Both the position numbers and the translations under genes were made by a program. DNA of 64,000 bases from Porodaedalea pini (taxonomy: Eukaryota; Basidiomycota; Agaricomycetes; Hymenochaetales; Hymenochaetaceae): contig NBAY01000086.1 of assembly GCA_002794775.1 (NCBI GenBank), forward strand, positions 1 through 64,000. The letters run 5' to 3'. Positions 10,895 to 21,770 of this stretch are shown piece after piece; position 1 is the first letter of the stretch, and every line of letters begins with the position of its first letter. The notes under the pieces were generated by a model. It was not told the origin of the DNA, searched no databases, and worked only from the letters and a program-made list of their open reading frames with translations.

Positions 10895-11618
10895 ATGCAT
10901 ATCTACGATCTCTCGCACAAGCTAGATGAAAGCACTCAAGTGTATCCCGGAGACCCTGTTGTCTCTTGTCACAAGGTCGCAACAGTCAAAGATCACGGAT
11001 ATAGTGTGACCAGTCTCGCGCTCGGCTCTCACAGCGGCACACACATCGATGCGCCTTGCCATTTCTTCGAAGGTGGGAAAACCGTCGACGAACTCGACCT
11101 CTCACTCCTCGTCGGTCCTGCAGTAGTAATCGACGTGCCAAATAAGGGCCCTCGCGAACGAATTACGTGGGACGACCTTGTCCGCGCGAACGTCGACTCC
11201 CTCGTCGAGGGACATCACATCCTGCTTGTTCGGACGGGATGGTCTAATCACTGGAAGACCCCGCTATACCTGGAACACCCGTTCTTCGACAAAGAGGCAG
11301 CAGAGCAGCTCGTCAAGTTAGGCGTGCGCGTCTTCGGTGTAGACACGATGAACCCGGACGAGACGGTCGGAGAAGGCGCGAACGGCGACTTTGGTGTGCA
11401 TGAGACGATCCTCGGGTCGGGCGCGATGATTGTGGAGAATCTGACTGGGCTGGATCTACTCCCGAGCGACCACGTCCATGTCAGCCTGCTGCCACTCGCT
11501 CTTACCGGTGAGAACATGCGTCAATTCAGAAGAAAAGAGAAATAGTCATTAAACGAGTTTCCATGCAGGCTCGGACGGATCTCCCATTCGAGCTGTCGCG
11601 TGGGTCCCGCCTTCTTGA
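10895..11618 (+). CDS. Cyclase / kynurenine-formamidase-like metal hydrolase
   Basis: Two exons, 10895-11507 and 11569-11618, give 220 residues. The N-terminal half carries the family signature HSGTHIDAPCHF, whose His and Asp residues bind the metal in the cyclase superfamily that includes bacterial KynB formamidase. Other conserved parts are DLSHKLDESTQVYPGDP, LLVRTGW, GVRVFGVDTMNPDE and VHETILGSGAMIVENLTGL. Splicing out the small intron replaces a lysine-rich tail with GSDGSPIRAVAWVP, the usual C-terminal end. Probably cytosolic. The exact substrate cannot be read from the sequence; fungal members often hydrolyse amides or lactones. CMC4 is a neighbour with no evident functional link. Confidence 0.85.
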
Positions 11619-11748
11619 GTATTGAATTCAACAGTCTCTCATGTATAAGTTGAACACAATTGTTCTCCGCACAAGGATACATTTTAATGATCTGCTCAAT
11701 AACAGGTCCACATTGGACCAAGTGCCACCGTAGCCTGTATGCAGACCA

Positions 11749-13623
11749 TCATCGACATACTTCCTGAGTCCCGCAAGATGCCTCCTCGTCCGTCAAGTAC
11801 TGCCTCTCCGTGCCTGTGAATGAGTCACGTGTATGTGCATGCATAGTAGAAGCTTCGCTTTCTACGCTCAACCAGGTGTTGTCTGAAATAATTGCGACGT
11901 CGACGTATTTACGCAGCGATATTGTGAGCCTGTTTATCATCGTGCACGCTAACCTAAAAAGTGGGAAAGATGAGTTCAGCACATTGATAATGACGTTAAA
12001 AAGAAGAGCGCACATAAGAGTCGGACTGATGGTGCCAATATTGATAAATTTAGCCACGTTCCGAAATGCAGTGAAGGAAAGGATTAATATTCACCATGCA
12101 GCTGTATACCTCAAGGTACTCTGGTCAAACGTTTAAAGTCAAAAACCTTTCCGCACAGGTGGACAGAATTATCAAAGCTCACCGGAGCAAGCAAGATCAT
12201 CAAAGCCCACGTTAGATTTGCCGAAAACATAACGCTAAAAAAGATGTAAAATATAGCCGATGAGGATTTTCATTCTACGCGAGGCGAAATCGTACTTACG
12301 CATAATAAATAGCGCCGTCGGACGCGATGAGTGACTGTATACTAGATCGGAACTTCCAGTCCCAATCTGTTTTGAAGAGTATCAAGATAATTATAATGGT
12401 ATCGTAGACAACCTGCATAAGCTGGAAGGACGACGGCTTCCAGTTGCCGCTGAAATCATTCAATGGATGTTAGTCCCCTTGATGGCTTAGAATACTAAGC
12501 CGAAGGATCTCACAGGCTTTCAGCATCTTCTTCTATGCACACTAAGTGACGAGCGTTAGAAACTAAGGACACGAGGCCTATGAACTATTTGCATACGATA
12601 GAACAGTTTATTATTCTGGTACATGGGTGGAAGCTCCAGTGCTGAGGAGAAAAGAAAGAGGCCTTTAGTAATTATCCCGGTCTACGGATATGAGACGTAC
12701 GATGATGTCCTGGTGTCAAGTAAATCCATAAGGCCACACCGAGCTCCGCCGCAATATATGTAGACAACGCTATCGCCACAAACTTGTTCCTCCAATACAG
12801 TGCGTAGACTCTGTGTATGAGTAACTCAGACATATCAAATCGATGAAGACTCTGAATCATGCGTACCTTAGAGCAAGAACAATATCCGGAATAACTGTAA
12901 GCACCACCCCTCCCGCGATGGGCATAAATAAAGCGAAATGCTCGCATCTGCTCGGGCATTAGCACTATGATACCCTCCATTGGGTTCAAGAAAAGTCACG
13001 AATGCGTACACCTGCTATTAATCTCAGCTTGCAATGATAACTGGACGAACTTGCAGCTCCTTACTGTCGTGTTCACTAGGGGAGTAACTTTCGCTAAGGA
13101 TCAATAAGTCTAACACAGTACAAAAACTATATGGGATGCTGGGTGTCACTCACGGATAGTGCATATGCAGAAAAACGCTAAAGAGTAGTACCTGTTCTGA
13201 AAGAAGACAGCACAATGTGAGTAACCTTTGTATCTTTCAAATGTCCTAATGCAATTCTTCACCATGAAAAACAGAACAGATATCAGCGAGAACTTCTTGT
13301 TCCACATGTATTGGACCTGTCAACCATGTCAAATTCAAGCATTCCCATCGAGCTGATGAACACTAACTTCGTCTGACAGTGTCAGAAGATGATCATAGAC
13401 ATGGATCACAAAAAAAGCAAGTGCCACTTGCTTTGAAGCACATTATTGACGCTTTCCGTGGTAAATTAATAACGAGTGAAACTGACCTTCGTACTAAGTC
13501 TGAGATGAGCGGAGCAAGTAAGAGGGATGCGTCTCTGTATAATGTAAAAGATGAATCAGCTCACATTTGAGGACCCGTTGACCTTAAAATTTCCAGAGCT
13601 GCTGCTAACTGGCTCTCTGCCAT
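11749..13623 (-). CDS. DUF6533-like seven-helix membrane protein
   Basis: Many short exons on the minus strand. The start MAESQLAAALEIL is at 13623. Further exons read VALAFFVIHVYDHLLTLSDE, VQYMWNKKFSLISVLFFM, NRYYSLAFFCICTI, HRVYALYWRNKFVAIALST, VVYDTIIIILILFKT, ASDGAIYY, VMFSANLTWALMIL and ISPTLMCALL. These match, in order, the basidiomycete family with the DUF6533 N-terminal motif (LLTxxDEVxYIW then NRY), the RVxALYxRN segment after helix three, and the DG-x-YF helix. Such proteins resemble seven-helix receptors, but no ligand or role is established. The final exon's splice near 11960-12000 is unsettled; reading straight through ends at 11749. No frame break is certain. Confidence 0.7.
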
Positions 13624-14263
13624 CTTTCCAAACGTCAGTTGGTCAGGAGTGAGCCGGGAGAATTATCGAAGGCGACGGACGAGCTTACTTTATAGGCACT
13701 ATCGAGGTACCATGACTCGTTCACTATCCACATACACAAAGATGGGTTATGTCCAGAATAGACATGGGAAGCCGCAGTATTTGGACTGGCCATCGCCACC
13801 GACTCACCGAGTCCTATAGCAGAAAGCTGTTCCCGGGTTGAATATTACCCATATATAGATCAATGTACCTATTAAAGATCAAATTAACAAGCTGAAGAAT
13901 CCATCGAGTCCCAAAATGGTTATGCCCCTAGAATGGTGAGACTCCGTATGTTGTCAGAATTTTTCTCGCAATTGCGTCTGCAATTTTGTCTCGGTCTTTT
14001 TAATCTCGGGACACAACAGTGTATGTTGTGAGTAGACAAGTGTTCGTCGTGGTTCTGGTGCATTCGAAGCGAGCGGGTAGATTCTGAAGATAAAGCTTAT
14101 TATCCAATCATGTGTTGCAGGCGCGTAGGCTCGACGTAGTTTGAAACTCCGACAAACTCCGACAGTGACGTGTGCATACAACACGAGTCCGGATGTCTAC
14201 AGGAACGTGCCCAAAGAACGAGCAAAGCCAGCACAACGTTAACGCTATATTTGCACATTATTT
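13624..14263. other. Intergenic region between the DUF6533-like gene and the ELP1 3' end
   Basis: 640 bp holding the presumed promoter of the DUF6533-like gene and the 3' flank of ELP1. No domain, repeat or RNA gene is recognised. Confidence 0.4.
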
Positions 14264-17200
14264 TTAAATATCTAATATCCCGATTTTCCAAGCCGCCTCA
14301 CTCGTGTCCATTTCAGGCTTTACAATGCTCTCAACTGCACTCCTCCGTTCTTTCCTCTTCCCTTCCATCCTCTCCGCCCAGCTAGAAGCACTTAGATCTC
14401 CAAATCCGTCTCCAGAATCTCCAGAATTAGCAGGCCAGACTTCATCTAGCGCTATCTGAAGCTCCGTCCGGAAAGCTGATAGCTCGCTCTGAAGGCTATG
14501 AGCCTCGTTCCTGTGCTCTGGCGCGAATTGAAATAGGTGAGGAAGAAGCTGTGCCGCATCGGCTAAAGGTGGGGAAACGAGAAGGTGATCATAAGTAGAA
14601 AGCAGAGACGGACTCTAAGAATACGTACACTGGATTGTATCAAAGCGTGCAACGAGCTTTCCTAGCGACTTCAGGAGGTACTCTTCTTCGTCAATTGTAC
14701 CCTTCCGGCCCGAACCCACTTTCCGCTCCATCTTCCGCTTTGAACGGGAAGTACGCCTTAGTCAAGGAATGTAAGTATTCAAACTCTATAAGCAGAAGGC
14801 GTGGTGAGTGGAACAAACTTCGAAGCCCTTGACGTCGTTGTCGGCGCAACGGTATATCGAGTGAAAGCCGTCGGCGCCATCGAAATGTCTGTCATAATGT
14901 CTACGCTGTGTAAGGTCGGGTCATCTTCGAGACCGTAAAAAGCATCTGATCAATCAGAATGAGTTAATTGCAGTCGGCCATCACTGTTTCAGAAAACGCA
15001 CCAGGCTCTTCCGCTTTCTTGACCCGCAATTCTCGCAACCGTTCGACTTGCTTCTGCATCTGGGTGCGCATCTCTTCTAGGTCTTCCGCGATCTGGGTGC
15101 GGCTATCGAGCGATGCGGGTTGGACAATCTCCTCGACTAGTGGTAGTTCCCCGTGCAATGCGATCTATGCAACTTGTCAATAAGTTGATTATTTGTCCGC
15201 AACTAGACACCCACCAGTCGACGAGCCTCTGAAAACATGTTTCCCTGGACAAGAGCACTAACACATTGCCTGATGTTCTTCGCGTGATCCAAGAACACTC
15301 GAGCCGCTTCCTCAAACCTCTTTTTTGAGAGAAGCTCGTCTGGGTCGGTCATCAGGAAGCAGTACACTGTGTATTGCCAGGAGACTAGTTTGGCTTACCA
15401 GCTATGCGATGAGCGAGATCAGAGTAGGCATCTTCATCAATGCCCTCGCGAATGGCTAGCTCAAAGGCCTCCCTCCAATGTAGCGCACGTTCATATGCGA
15501 TTAGCACTTTTGACGCTTTCTGCGCTTCGGTGAACACTGACGAGACGTTAACAGACTTTTCCAAGATTACTCCCAACAACTGAGACTCACCAAGAGCAGC
15601 TTGTCGAAATTCATGGCGTTCGAACAGATGATCGCCATAGATGTCAAGGATGCGCTGTACAACACATGTCACGCAGCTTCTCCAGATTTTTACACTTCAT
15701 ATTGTAATACCTTATATCGGTCCTCGTCGTCCTTCCAGAGGGACAAGGCATCGTGATACAGCCTATGTTTCTCAATGTATGTAATACCCTCGTCAAAGTA
15801 TTCCAATCCTGTTTAAGGCAAAGCGTCAACGAAGAGGGCAGGCAGTCACCAAGAAAGCGGAGCGCACCAGCAAGATTCAGGTTCTTCAATGCTCTCGCAT
15901 GCCGTTTTAAATGATCATCTATTCTGTATCTCTGGTAAAACTTGGGCAATGCACGTAGCTCGCGAAGGAATGGAAGGTATTCTCGGGGATCCTATTCATA
16001 AAAGGCGTTCAATAATTGCTATGCTTCCATGGAAGAAGAGTACTTCACACGTTGAGAATGCTGGGCGATCATAAGGACGAGCGAAAAGTCGTACATCCCT
16101 AGCGCGGTGTCGAGCAATTTATCGGCATCGATGAGGAAGATGATATATTTGACAGCCTCTTCAACAAGCTCCGAGTCAATTTCTATACAGGTCAGACTTG
16201 TAGTCAGATAGGGAAAAATATTTATCCATTAGTGTAACTGGTCGCTGACCTCGTATTCGCAGAAGCAAGGACAGACCAGCCTCGTAATCGGCAGGCTTCT
16301 TTACCACGTATGCAGTCAAGATCGTGTTGACGTATTTTGTGAGACTTCTAGACTCGAGTTCCGTGCGCAACGCATCGCAATACTCAGAGATTTTTGAAGG
16401 GTCCAGAGAAGACTGTCTGGAACAGTGGATGTTCTGTCAGAGACTAAGCGAAACTATTGAGCATAATGCCGCACCCGAGACCAGTGAGAAAAAGGTTCAG
16501 GTGATCCACGTCCTCAATCTGTTCTACAAAGGACGAGATATTTTCAAGGAATGCCGTTGGATCGTGCTCGACAAGAATGGTCAGATCGATCCGGTGTTTT
16601 CGGCACGCTAAAAACGCCTTTCGGTAACTCTTCCTGGGATGGAATCCAAAGTCAATTGCTTTGAACAAGATAATGCTGGTAGGGCCACGGACTCACGTCT
16701 CGATGTCTTGCTCCACCACAACCAACACCATCGGCCGCGGATTGATCGTCTCCAGATTTCCGCGCGGCATCTGCAGTACAAGACTCATGCTGCTTGGTAT
16801 AGCCGTGACGATGCGCGAGCCACGCTCAACGCGACGGCGCTCCCATTGCGGTTGACCCTGCGCGGCCGCTGCATCTGACGAGCTGGGTATTGCAGAAGCA
16901 CCAACGAGTGCATGCAATTTCTCGAGAGGCGCAAAAAAGGCCTCATGCGCCGTCGTAGTGTATATAACAAAACCAGCAGAAACGACCATGGACGTGCTGC
17001 TCGTTGCGAGGAGGTGGATGGACTCTGAGTCAGGTGCTGCGCAATATAGCCCGCCTGACTCTGCGCGACCGACAAAGAGAGAAGAACCGTTGGAGAGCGT
17101 TATGACCTCCGCAGTGAAACAGAAACTCGGGAGATTTGCCATAAGGGTAGGGGACTCTTCTGACGCCGCGACTGATTAAAGGTCAGCTAGTTATTCATCA

Positions 17201-19224
17201 TATCACTAGGCAGACCTACCAAGGAAGATTTTGCCTTCCGATGACTGCCAGTAGATACCAGTCTGCGAGTTCACCAAACGCCCGTCTCTGCCAGGCATCT
17301 CAACTGCTGTTGACCCCTGAGATACCTTGTTCGCGACAATCGAGACAATCACCATATCGCACTCAGCATTGGACGCTAGACAAGCGACGCGGAACGTTTT
17401 CGGTGTGAAAGGCTTTTCTTGGAGGCATATCTGCCTCGACTCACAACCGTCCGCCTGAAGTTCGATTGTACACACCTCGACAGGGTTGAGAGCCTTCCCC
17501 CGCCCGAACTCAAGACGCGTGCGGAGATCCCATAGTGTGATAGAGCCAGAGTGATGCAGCACCGCAAGATGGTCGCCCGTCGGGGAAAATGAAATATGAA
17601 CTGGCGTGCGTGGCTGGTTCAAGAGAAGCGTGCAGGACGCCAGAGGCGGAGGTACGTTTTGAGTACGGAAGGGTGTCAACAGAAGAGATGCTACAACAAG
17701 ATGTCAGAAAGTGTAAAATTCTTGTGCAATAGAGCACATACTTCCATCGATGACCGCCACGGAGCCAGTGTCATTCGGAGCTTGCGCACGTGAAACAAGT
17801 GTCTCCCACGCGAAGACTCGCTCCAGAACGCGTCCTGTGTATACCCATCAACATGTGTAAGGGCTTTAGAAGACAAGGACACACTTTGAGTTGTGAGAAG
17901 CATGTGCATGGCATTTTCAGGATGCCAAGTGACTGAAGTAAGCCGTCCGGAGGCATCACCATCGGTTGGAGCAATGATCTCTTGCTTCAAGTACCTTTAC
18001 AAAAATTAAAAGTGACTTAGATAAGTAAGAGGGAAAAACGAACCAATGATAGTTACCAGTCGTCCAAAACTGTACTATTAAAGAACATCAGGCGAGAATC
18101 ATGAAAGTCTGGCCTAATAACCCACCGACGTCGCCCTCTTCTCTCTCAATCCATACAGCCAAAACATCTGAGTCCGAATTCCAGAGCAGCTCGCGCACTT
18201 TATAACTGCTCTGTTCCCGCAGACCGAACTCCCCGTGCCTCAGACCGTTCCGCTCAAAGAAAACGACATCGTGCTTCCCCGCTCGGCCCGCGCCGCCACC
18301 CTCGAACCCAAAGCGCTGCGTGCCAGCAATGAGGTTCCCACTAGGGCGCCAGTCCAATACATGCTCAAGTCCGGCGACAGGCTCTGCGATATTCTGCAGT
18401 GCTCCCTGGCGATCGTACGCGCGCACTACACGGCGCGTGCGCTCGTCTGAATCTGGACGAGCCTGGAGTGTGGAAACGGCGAAAAGCGCGCCGTCACCAC
18501 GCCATGACACGCGCGGACGGCCATCATCATCTGGACTGATACCCACCGATGAGAGTGAACTGGGTGTAGCTTGTGCAGCAGCCTTCCCGAGCGACCCGTG
18601 AAACTGAGTCTGCTTGGAGCCCCAACCGACGTTCACTTGCTGCGCCTCGCCCGCATCATCGGAGCGCACCGGTTGCTCAAGAAGGACGTCGAAGGTGGCT
18701 GTCATAAGCAGTATCTTTTCGTCGCCTGTGACGATGACGACAACTGACTCGTCTGGGCACCAGCCGGCGGCGCCGATTCCTGCATCAATGGAGCCAATAA
18801 CTTCGAACTGACAGTTTTCATTCGAAGATGCTTGTGAACAGGATATTTCCAAGCTCACCTGATTTGAAGCGCCTTCCTCTACGGATACCAGTCCGATATC
18901 TCCTCCTTCGGTGATGACTGCAATGGCTTGCGACTCGCTCAAAAATCTAAAGGACACGACCTTCCCGTTCGCAGTGAATGTAGCTATTGAGACAGGAAAC
19001 ACCTGTACTTAATAATGAATGCTTTTGCTTCATGAAGATAGCGAAAAAAGATGAGAGATACTAACCTCCGCAGGATTTGAGCCCTTTATTCTAAAGATCT
19101 CGACTTCCTCCTGTTTCTCTGACAGGACATATGCGCAGTCGTGCTCTACGTCGAAGACCGTTGCGATCAATTGAGAATATGGTAGGTCCCATGAGCGTGT
19201 CGATACAGTTACAATGCTTCTCAT
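14264..19224 (-). CDS. ELP1: Elongator complex protein 1 (ELP1/IKI3)
   Basis: Scaffold of Elongator, which modifies wobble uridines in tRNA. It starts at 19224 ([20 protein letters not shown]) and ends with TAA at 14264-14266, with about a dozen short introns. The N-terminal half is the double WD propeller, including the diagnostic [15 protein letters not shown], then [35 protein letters not shown] and [15 protein letters not shown]. The C-terminal half is helical repeats with [18 protein letters not shown], followed by the conserved basic tRNA-binding patch ([16 protein letters not shown] then [20 protein letters not shown]) and [18 protein letters not shown]. Expected length of about 1300-1390 residues fits the family. 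I saw no certain break, but not every splice site was verified. A retrotransposon now lies 233 bp upstream of the start codon. Confidence 0.92.
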
Positions 19225-19446
19225 GCCTGATTGTGTCGAATGGTGTACACAAGAAACTAGATGATTTTTTGCTGAGCCTTGAAGGCCAGTTCCAGAAGTT
19301 TTCTACAGATTTTCAAGAGGTGCAGACAAATGCTGTAGAGCTTCCGAAGTAAATTTGCTGAGAAATTTGACAATTATAACATGGGAGGAAGAGGGCCGTT
19401 TAACCTGGGCAGGGCTGAGTAGGCACGAGCTCTCAAGACGTCCCAG

Positions 19447-19457
19447 TTTTAGTGCAC
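19447..19457 (+). repeat. Left target-site duplication of the LINE
   Basis: TTTTAGTGCAC, repeated exactly at 25757-25767 on the other side of the retrotransposon; the bases just outside and inside differ, so the duplication is 11 bp. Confidence 0.8.
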
Positions 19458-19528
19458 TTTGTTCTCTTACCACCATCATCCAGACCGTGGGAAAGATCTT
19501 AACATTGTAACTCTTCTTGTCTTTACCG

Positions 19529-20675
19529 ATGGCCCCGCCCCCCAACGCGAAGCCAGCGAGTCTCCATAGAACCAAATCACTCAGGTCCCTTGGCAATATC
19601 AAGGACCCGACGAAATGCGACGAGTGTAAATACGAACTCCCTTATCACAGTCGCTCGTGTGTTTCTGGCGCGGCGAAACTCTGCACACAGTGTGGACGCG
19701 ACTCAACATACAACCACAACCAAGCAGTTTGCGACCTCGCGGCGAGTAACATCGTCAACTGGTCACCCGATACCGCAGCGGACCAGCATGCCGCTGCCCT
19801 TCGCAAACAAGGAGATCTTCCTCCTACTCCCGACATTCCATCCCAAACGAGTCTTAAACGATCGCCGTCTGAGGACGAGCACCAAGGACGCGACGCCCCA
19901 GGAAACCCCGCCACTATTGGTCACATCCCAGATGACAAGGACGCCATGGACGCCGACGACGATTTGTACGTCGACAATCAACCCCCCCCCCCAACTCGAC
20001 AATGATCCCATCGATAATGAGGATGAGGATCCGGCCATCTCCAAAGAAGTCAACAGGAAATCCCGTGAACTTGCCGAAAAGACAGTCTGCGATCTTTGCG
20101 CCCTTATTAATCAGGACACCTGGACATCTGAAATGCCCTTTCATAACGATCCCAGCAGGATGGGCCATTATATGGCCAGCATAGCTTCAACTCTTTGTTT
20201 TTGGGTTAACCGTTCCAATACACTCGATGAGGAGACTGCTCGCGAGAATTATGCTAACAGCTCCCTCAATCAATTTCAGATAACCTTCAAGATTCATGCC
20301 CCTTACTGCAAAAATGTTTTTGACAATATTTATCGCAGTCCCCAGGACATACGCGAGGAGCAGATTTCCGATGAACTCACAACTATGTCTCGCTCTATTT
20401 CTTCACTCGTATCTATGGTATCGTCTCTGACGGAAAAAACTAACAAACTCGAAAAACAGGCACAAAACACTCCTAAACCCAAAGTATCCTTTTCGGCTAA
20501 CATTCCTTCAGAGCAGAAATATTTACCGGAACCTCTCGGCGCCCGTTTCACCCACGATCCACGCTTCCCACCACCCCCTCCTGTAGTCAAACAGCATGTG
20601 CCCGCCCCAAAAGGTGGACGCACCGATTATGCTGCAGCCATGGCTAAAACCCGTATCCCAGGTTCTGGTTATTGA
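19529..20675 (+). pseudogene. LINE ORF1, N-terminal part (zinc-binding, frameshifted)
   Basis: Starts MAPPPNAKPAS at 19529. A cysteine cluster (CDECKYELPYHSRSC, then CTQCGRDSTYNHNQAVC) looks like a zinc-binding module. The frame breaks in an 11-cytosine run at 19982-19992: one frame stops at 20005, while the +1 frame continues with an acidic segment and a coiled-coil-prone stretch (MSRSISSLVSMVSSLTEKTN) to TGA at 20673-20675. A single-base change in the run links the two frames. The next codon after this TGA is an ATG in the same frame, at the start of the gag-like segment. Confidence 0.75.
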
Positions 20676-21749
20676 ATGGACACTCAAGGCACTATTCATG
20701 CCCCGGACAGCTACATGCACTCCAAACACAACGCCCCACGCCCAGGTCTGTCCACCACCATATACACACCACCCATCCAGTCGGTTGGTATGGACAAAGA
20801 TGGATACACGACCGTTACCTACGCTAAGGCTGCCCAGAAGAAGCCCAAGCAGTTTCTCACCAAGGTCATGAACATCACCTCCGACAGCCCTGAAGGGGAG
20901 GTCAGCATTAAGCCTATGAACCGAGCTAACGGCTTGGTTAATACACATGTTCGGAACGTCAAATGCGTTTACTTTTCTTTACCTGATAACCTCGTGATCT
21001 GCCCCCTCCCTAATTCCATTAAAAATACTGTTCGTTCCGGCCTTAAGGGCACCACAGAATTCAAACACCTCATCATCCTCAATGTCGAGTATACTTCTAA
21101 CGGCAATCTCTGCATCTCATTCACTAACATTCGCCCTGACTTTGATTCTAACTTTTCCTCCCTCTCATCTCTTCTCAATCGCATCATTAATATCAACGGC
21201 GCAAAAGTGTTTACGCCCTCGCCCCAGTTCAAACTCGTCCTACCTGCTGTTCCAGTATTCGACAAAGACACTAACGTTCTACACACCGAATGCAATTTGA
21301 TGGAAGAACTATCCTCCCTTCCCCAATTTAGTGGGCAGGAATTTCTTTACCCCCCTCGTTTTATGGCGTCCATCGAGCGCCTAAACACTCTTGACTACTG
21401 CAATGTCTCTATCATCTTGAAGGACACTAACCGCTTAGCTTTCGACCATTTCTTCCTCCACAACAACCGCAACCTCCCAATCTTCGGTGTCATCCGATGC
21501 CTCGAGGAGATGCGTGCTCAACCAACCATATCCCAGTGTGACAACTGTCATCGCTTGGAACACTCTTCCATAAAATGCCGTTCAGTCGCGCACTGCACTA
21601 TCTGTTCAGAACCCCATCGAACCGCCATACATGTCGCCAAGTGCGCTCCATGTACCGCTGCCAATAACCTTGCGTGCCAACACTTTGCGCATTGCATCAA
21701 CTGTCAAGGTGATCATAATGCCAGGTCCTCCACCTGCCCAGCTCGTTGA
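20676..21749 (+). CDS. LINE ORF1, gag-like part with zinc knuckles
   Basis: 357 residues in the same frame as the preceding segment. The C-terminus carries three cysteine/histidine knuckles: CDNCHRLEHSSIKC, CTICSEPHRTAIHVAKC and CINCQGDHNARSSTC, as expected for the nucleic-acid chaperone ORF1p/gag of I- and Tad-type LINEs. It ends TGA (21747-21749) followed in frame by TAA (21768-21770) and then directly by the ATG of ORF2. It was probably one protein with the upstream ORF1 part. Confidence 0.75.
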   Translation: MDTQGTIHAPDSYMHSKHNAPRPGLSTTIYTPPIQSVGMDKDGYTTVTYAKAAQKKPKQFLTKVMNITSDSPEGEVSIKPMNRANGLVNTHVRNVKCVYFSLPDNLVICPLPNSIKNTVRSGLKGTTEFKHLIILNVEYTSNGNLCISFTNIRPDFDSNFSSLSSLLNRIININGAKVFTPSPQFKLVLPAVPVFDKDTNVLHTECNLMEELSSLPQFSGQEFLYPPRFMASIERLNTLDYCNVSIILKDTNRLAFDHFFLHNNRNLPIFGVIRCLEEMRAQPTISQCDNCHRLEHSSIKCRSVAHCTICSEPHRTAIHVAKCAPCTAANNLACQHFAHCINCQGDHNARSSTCPAR

Positions 21750-21770
21750 AATTACCAACCCCCCTTTTAA

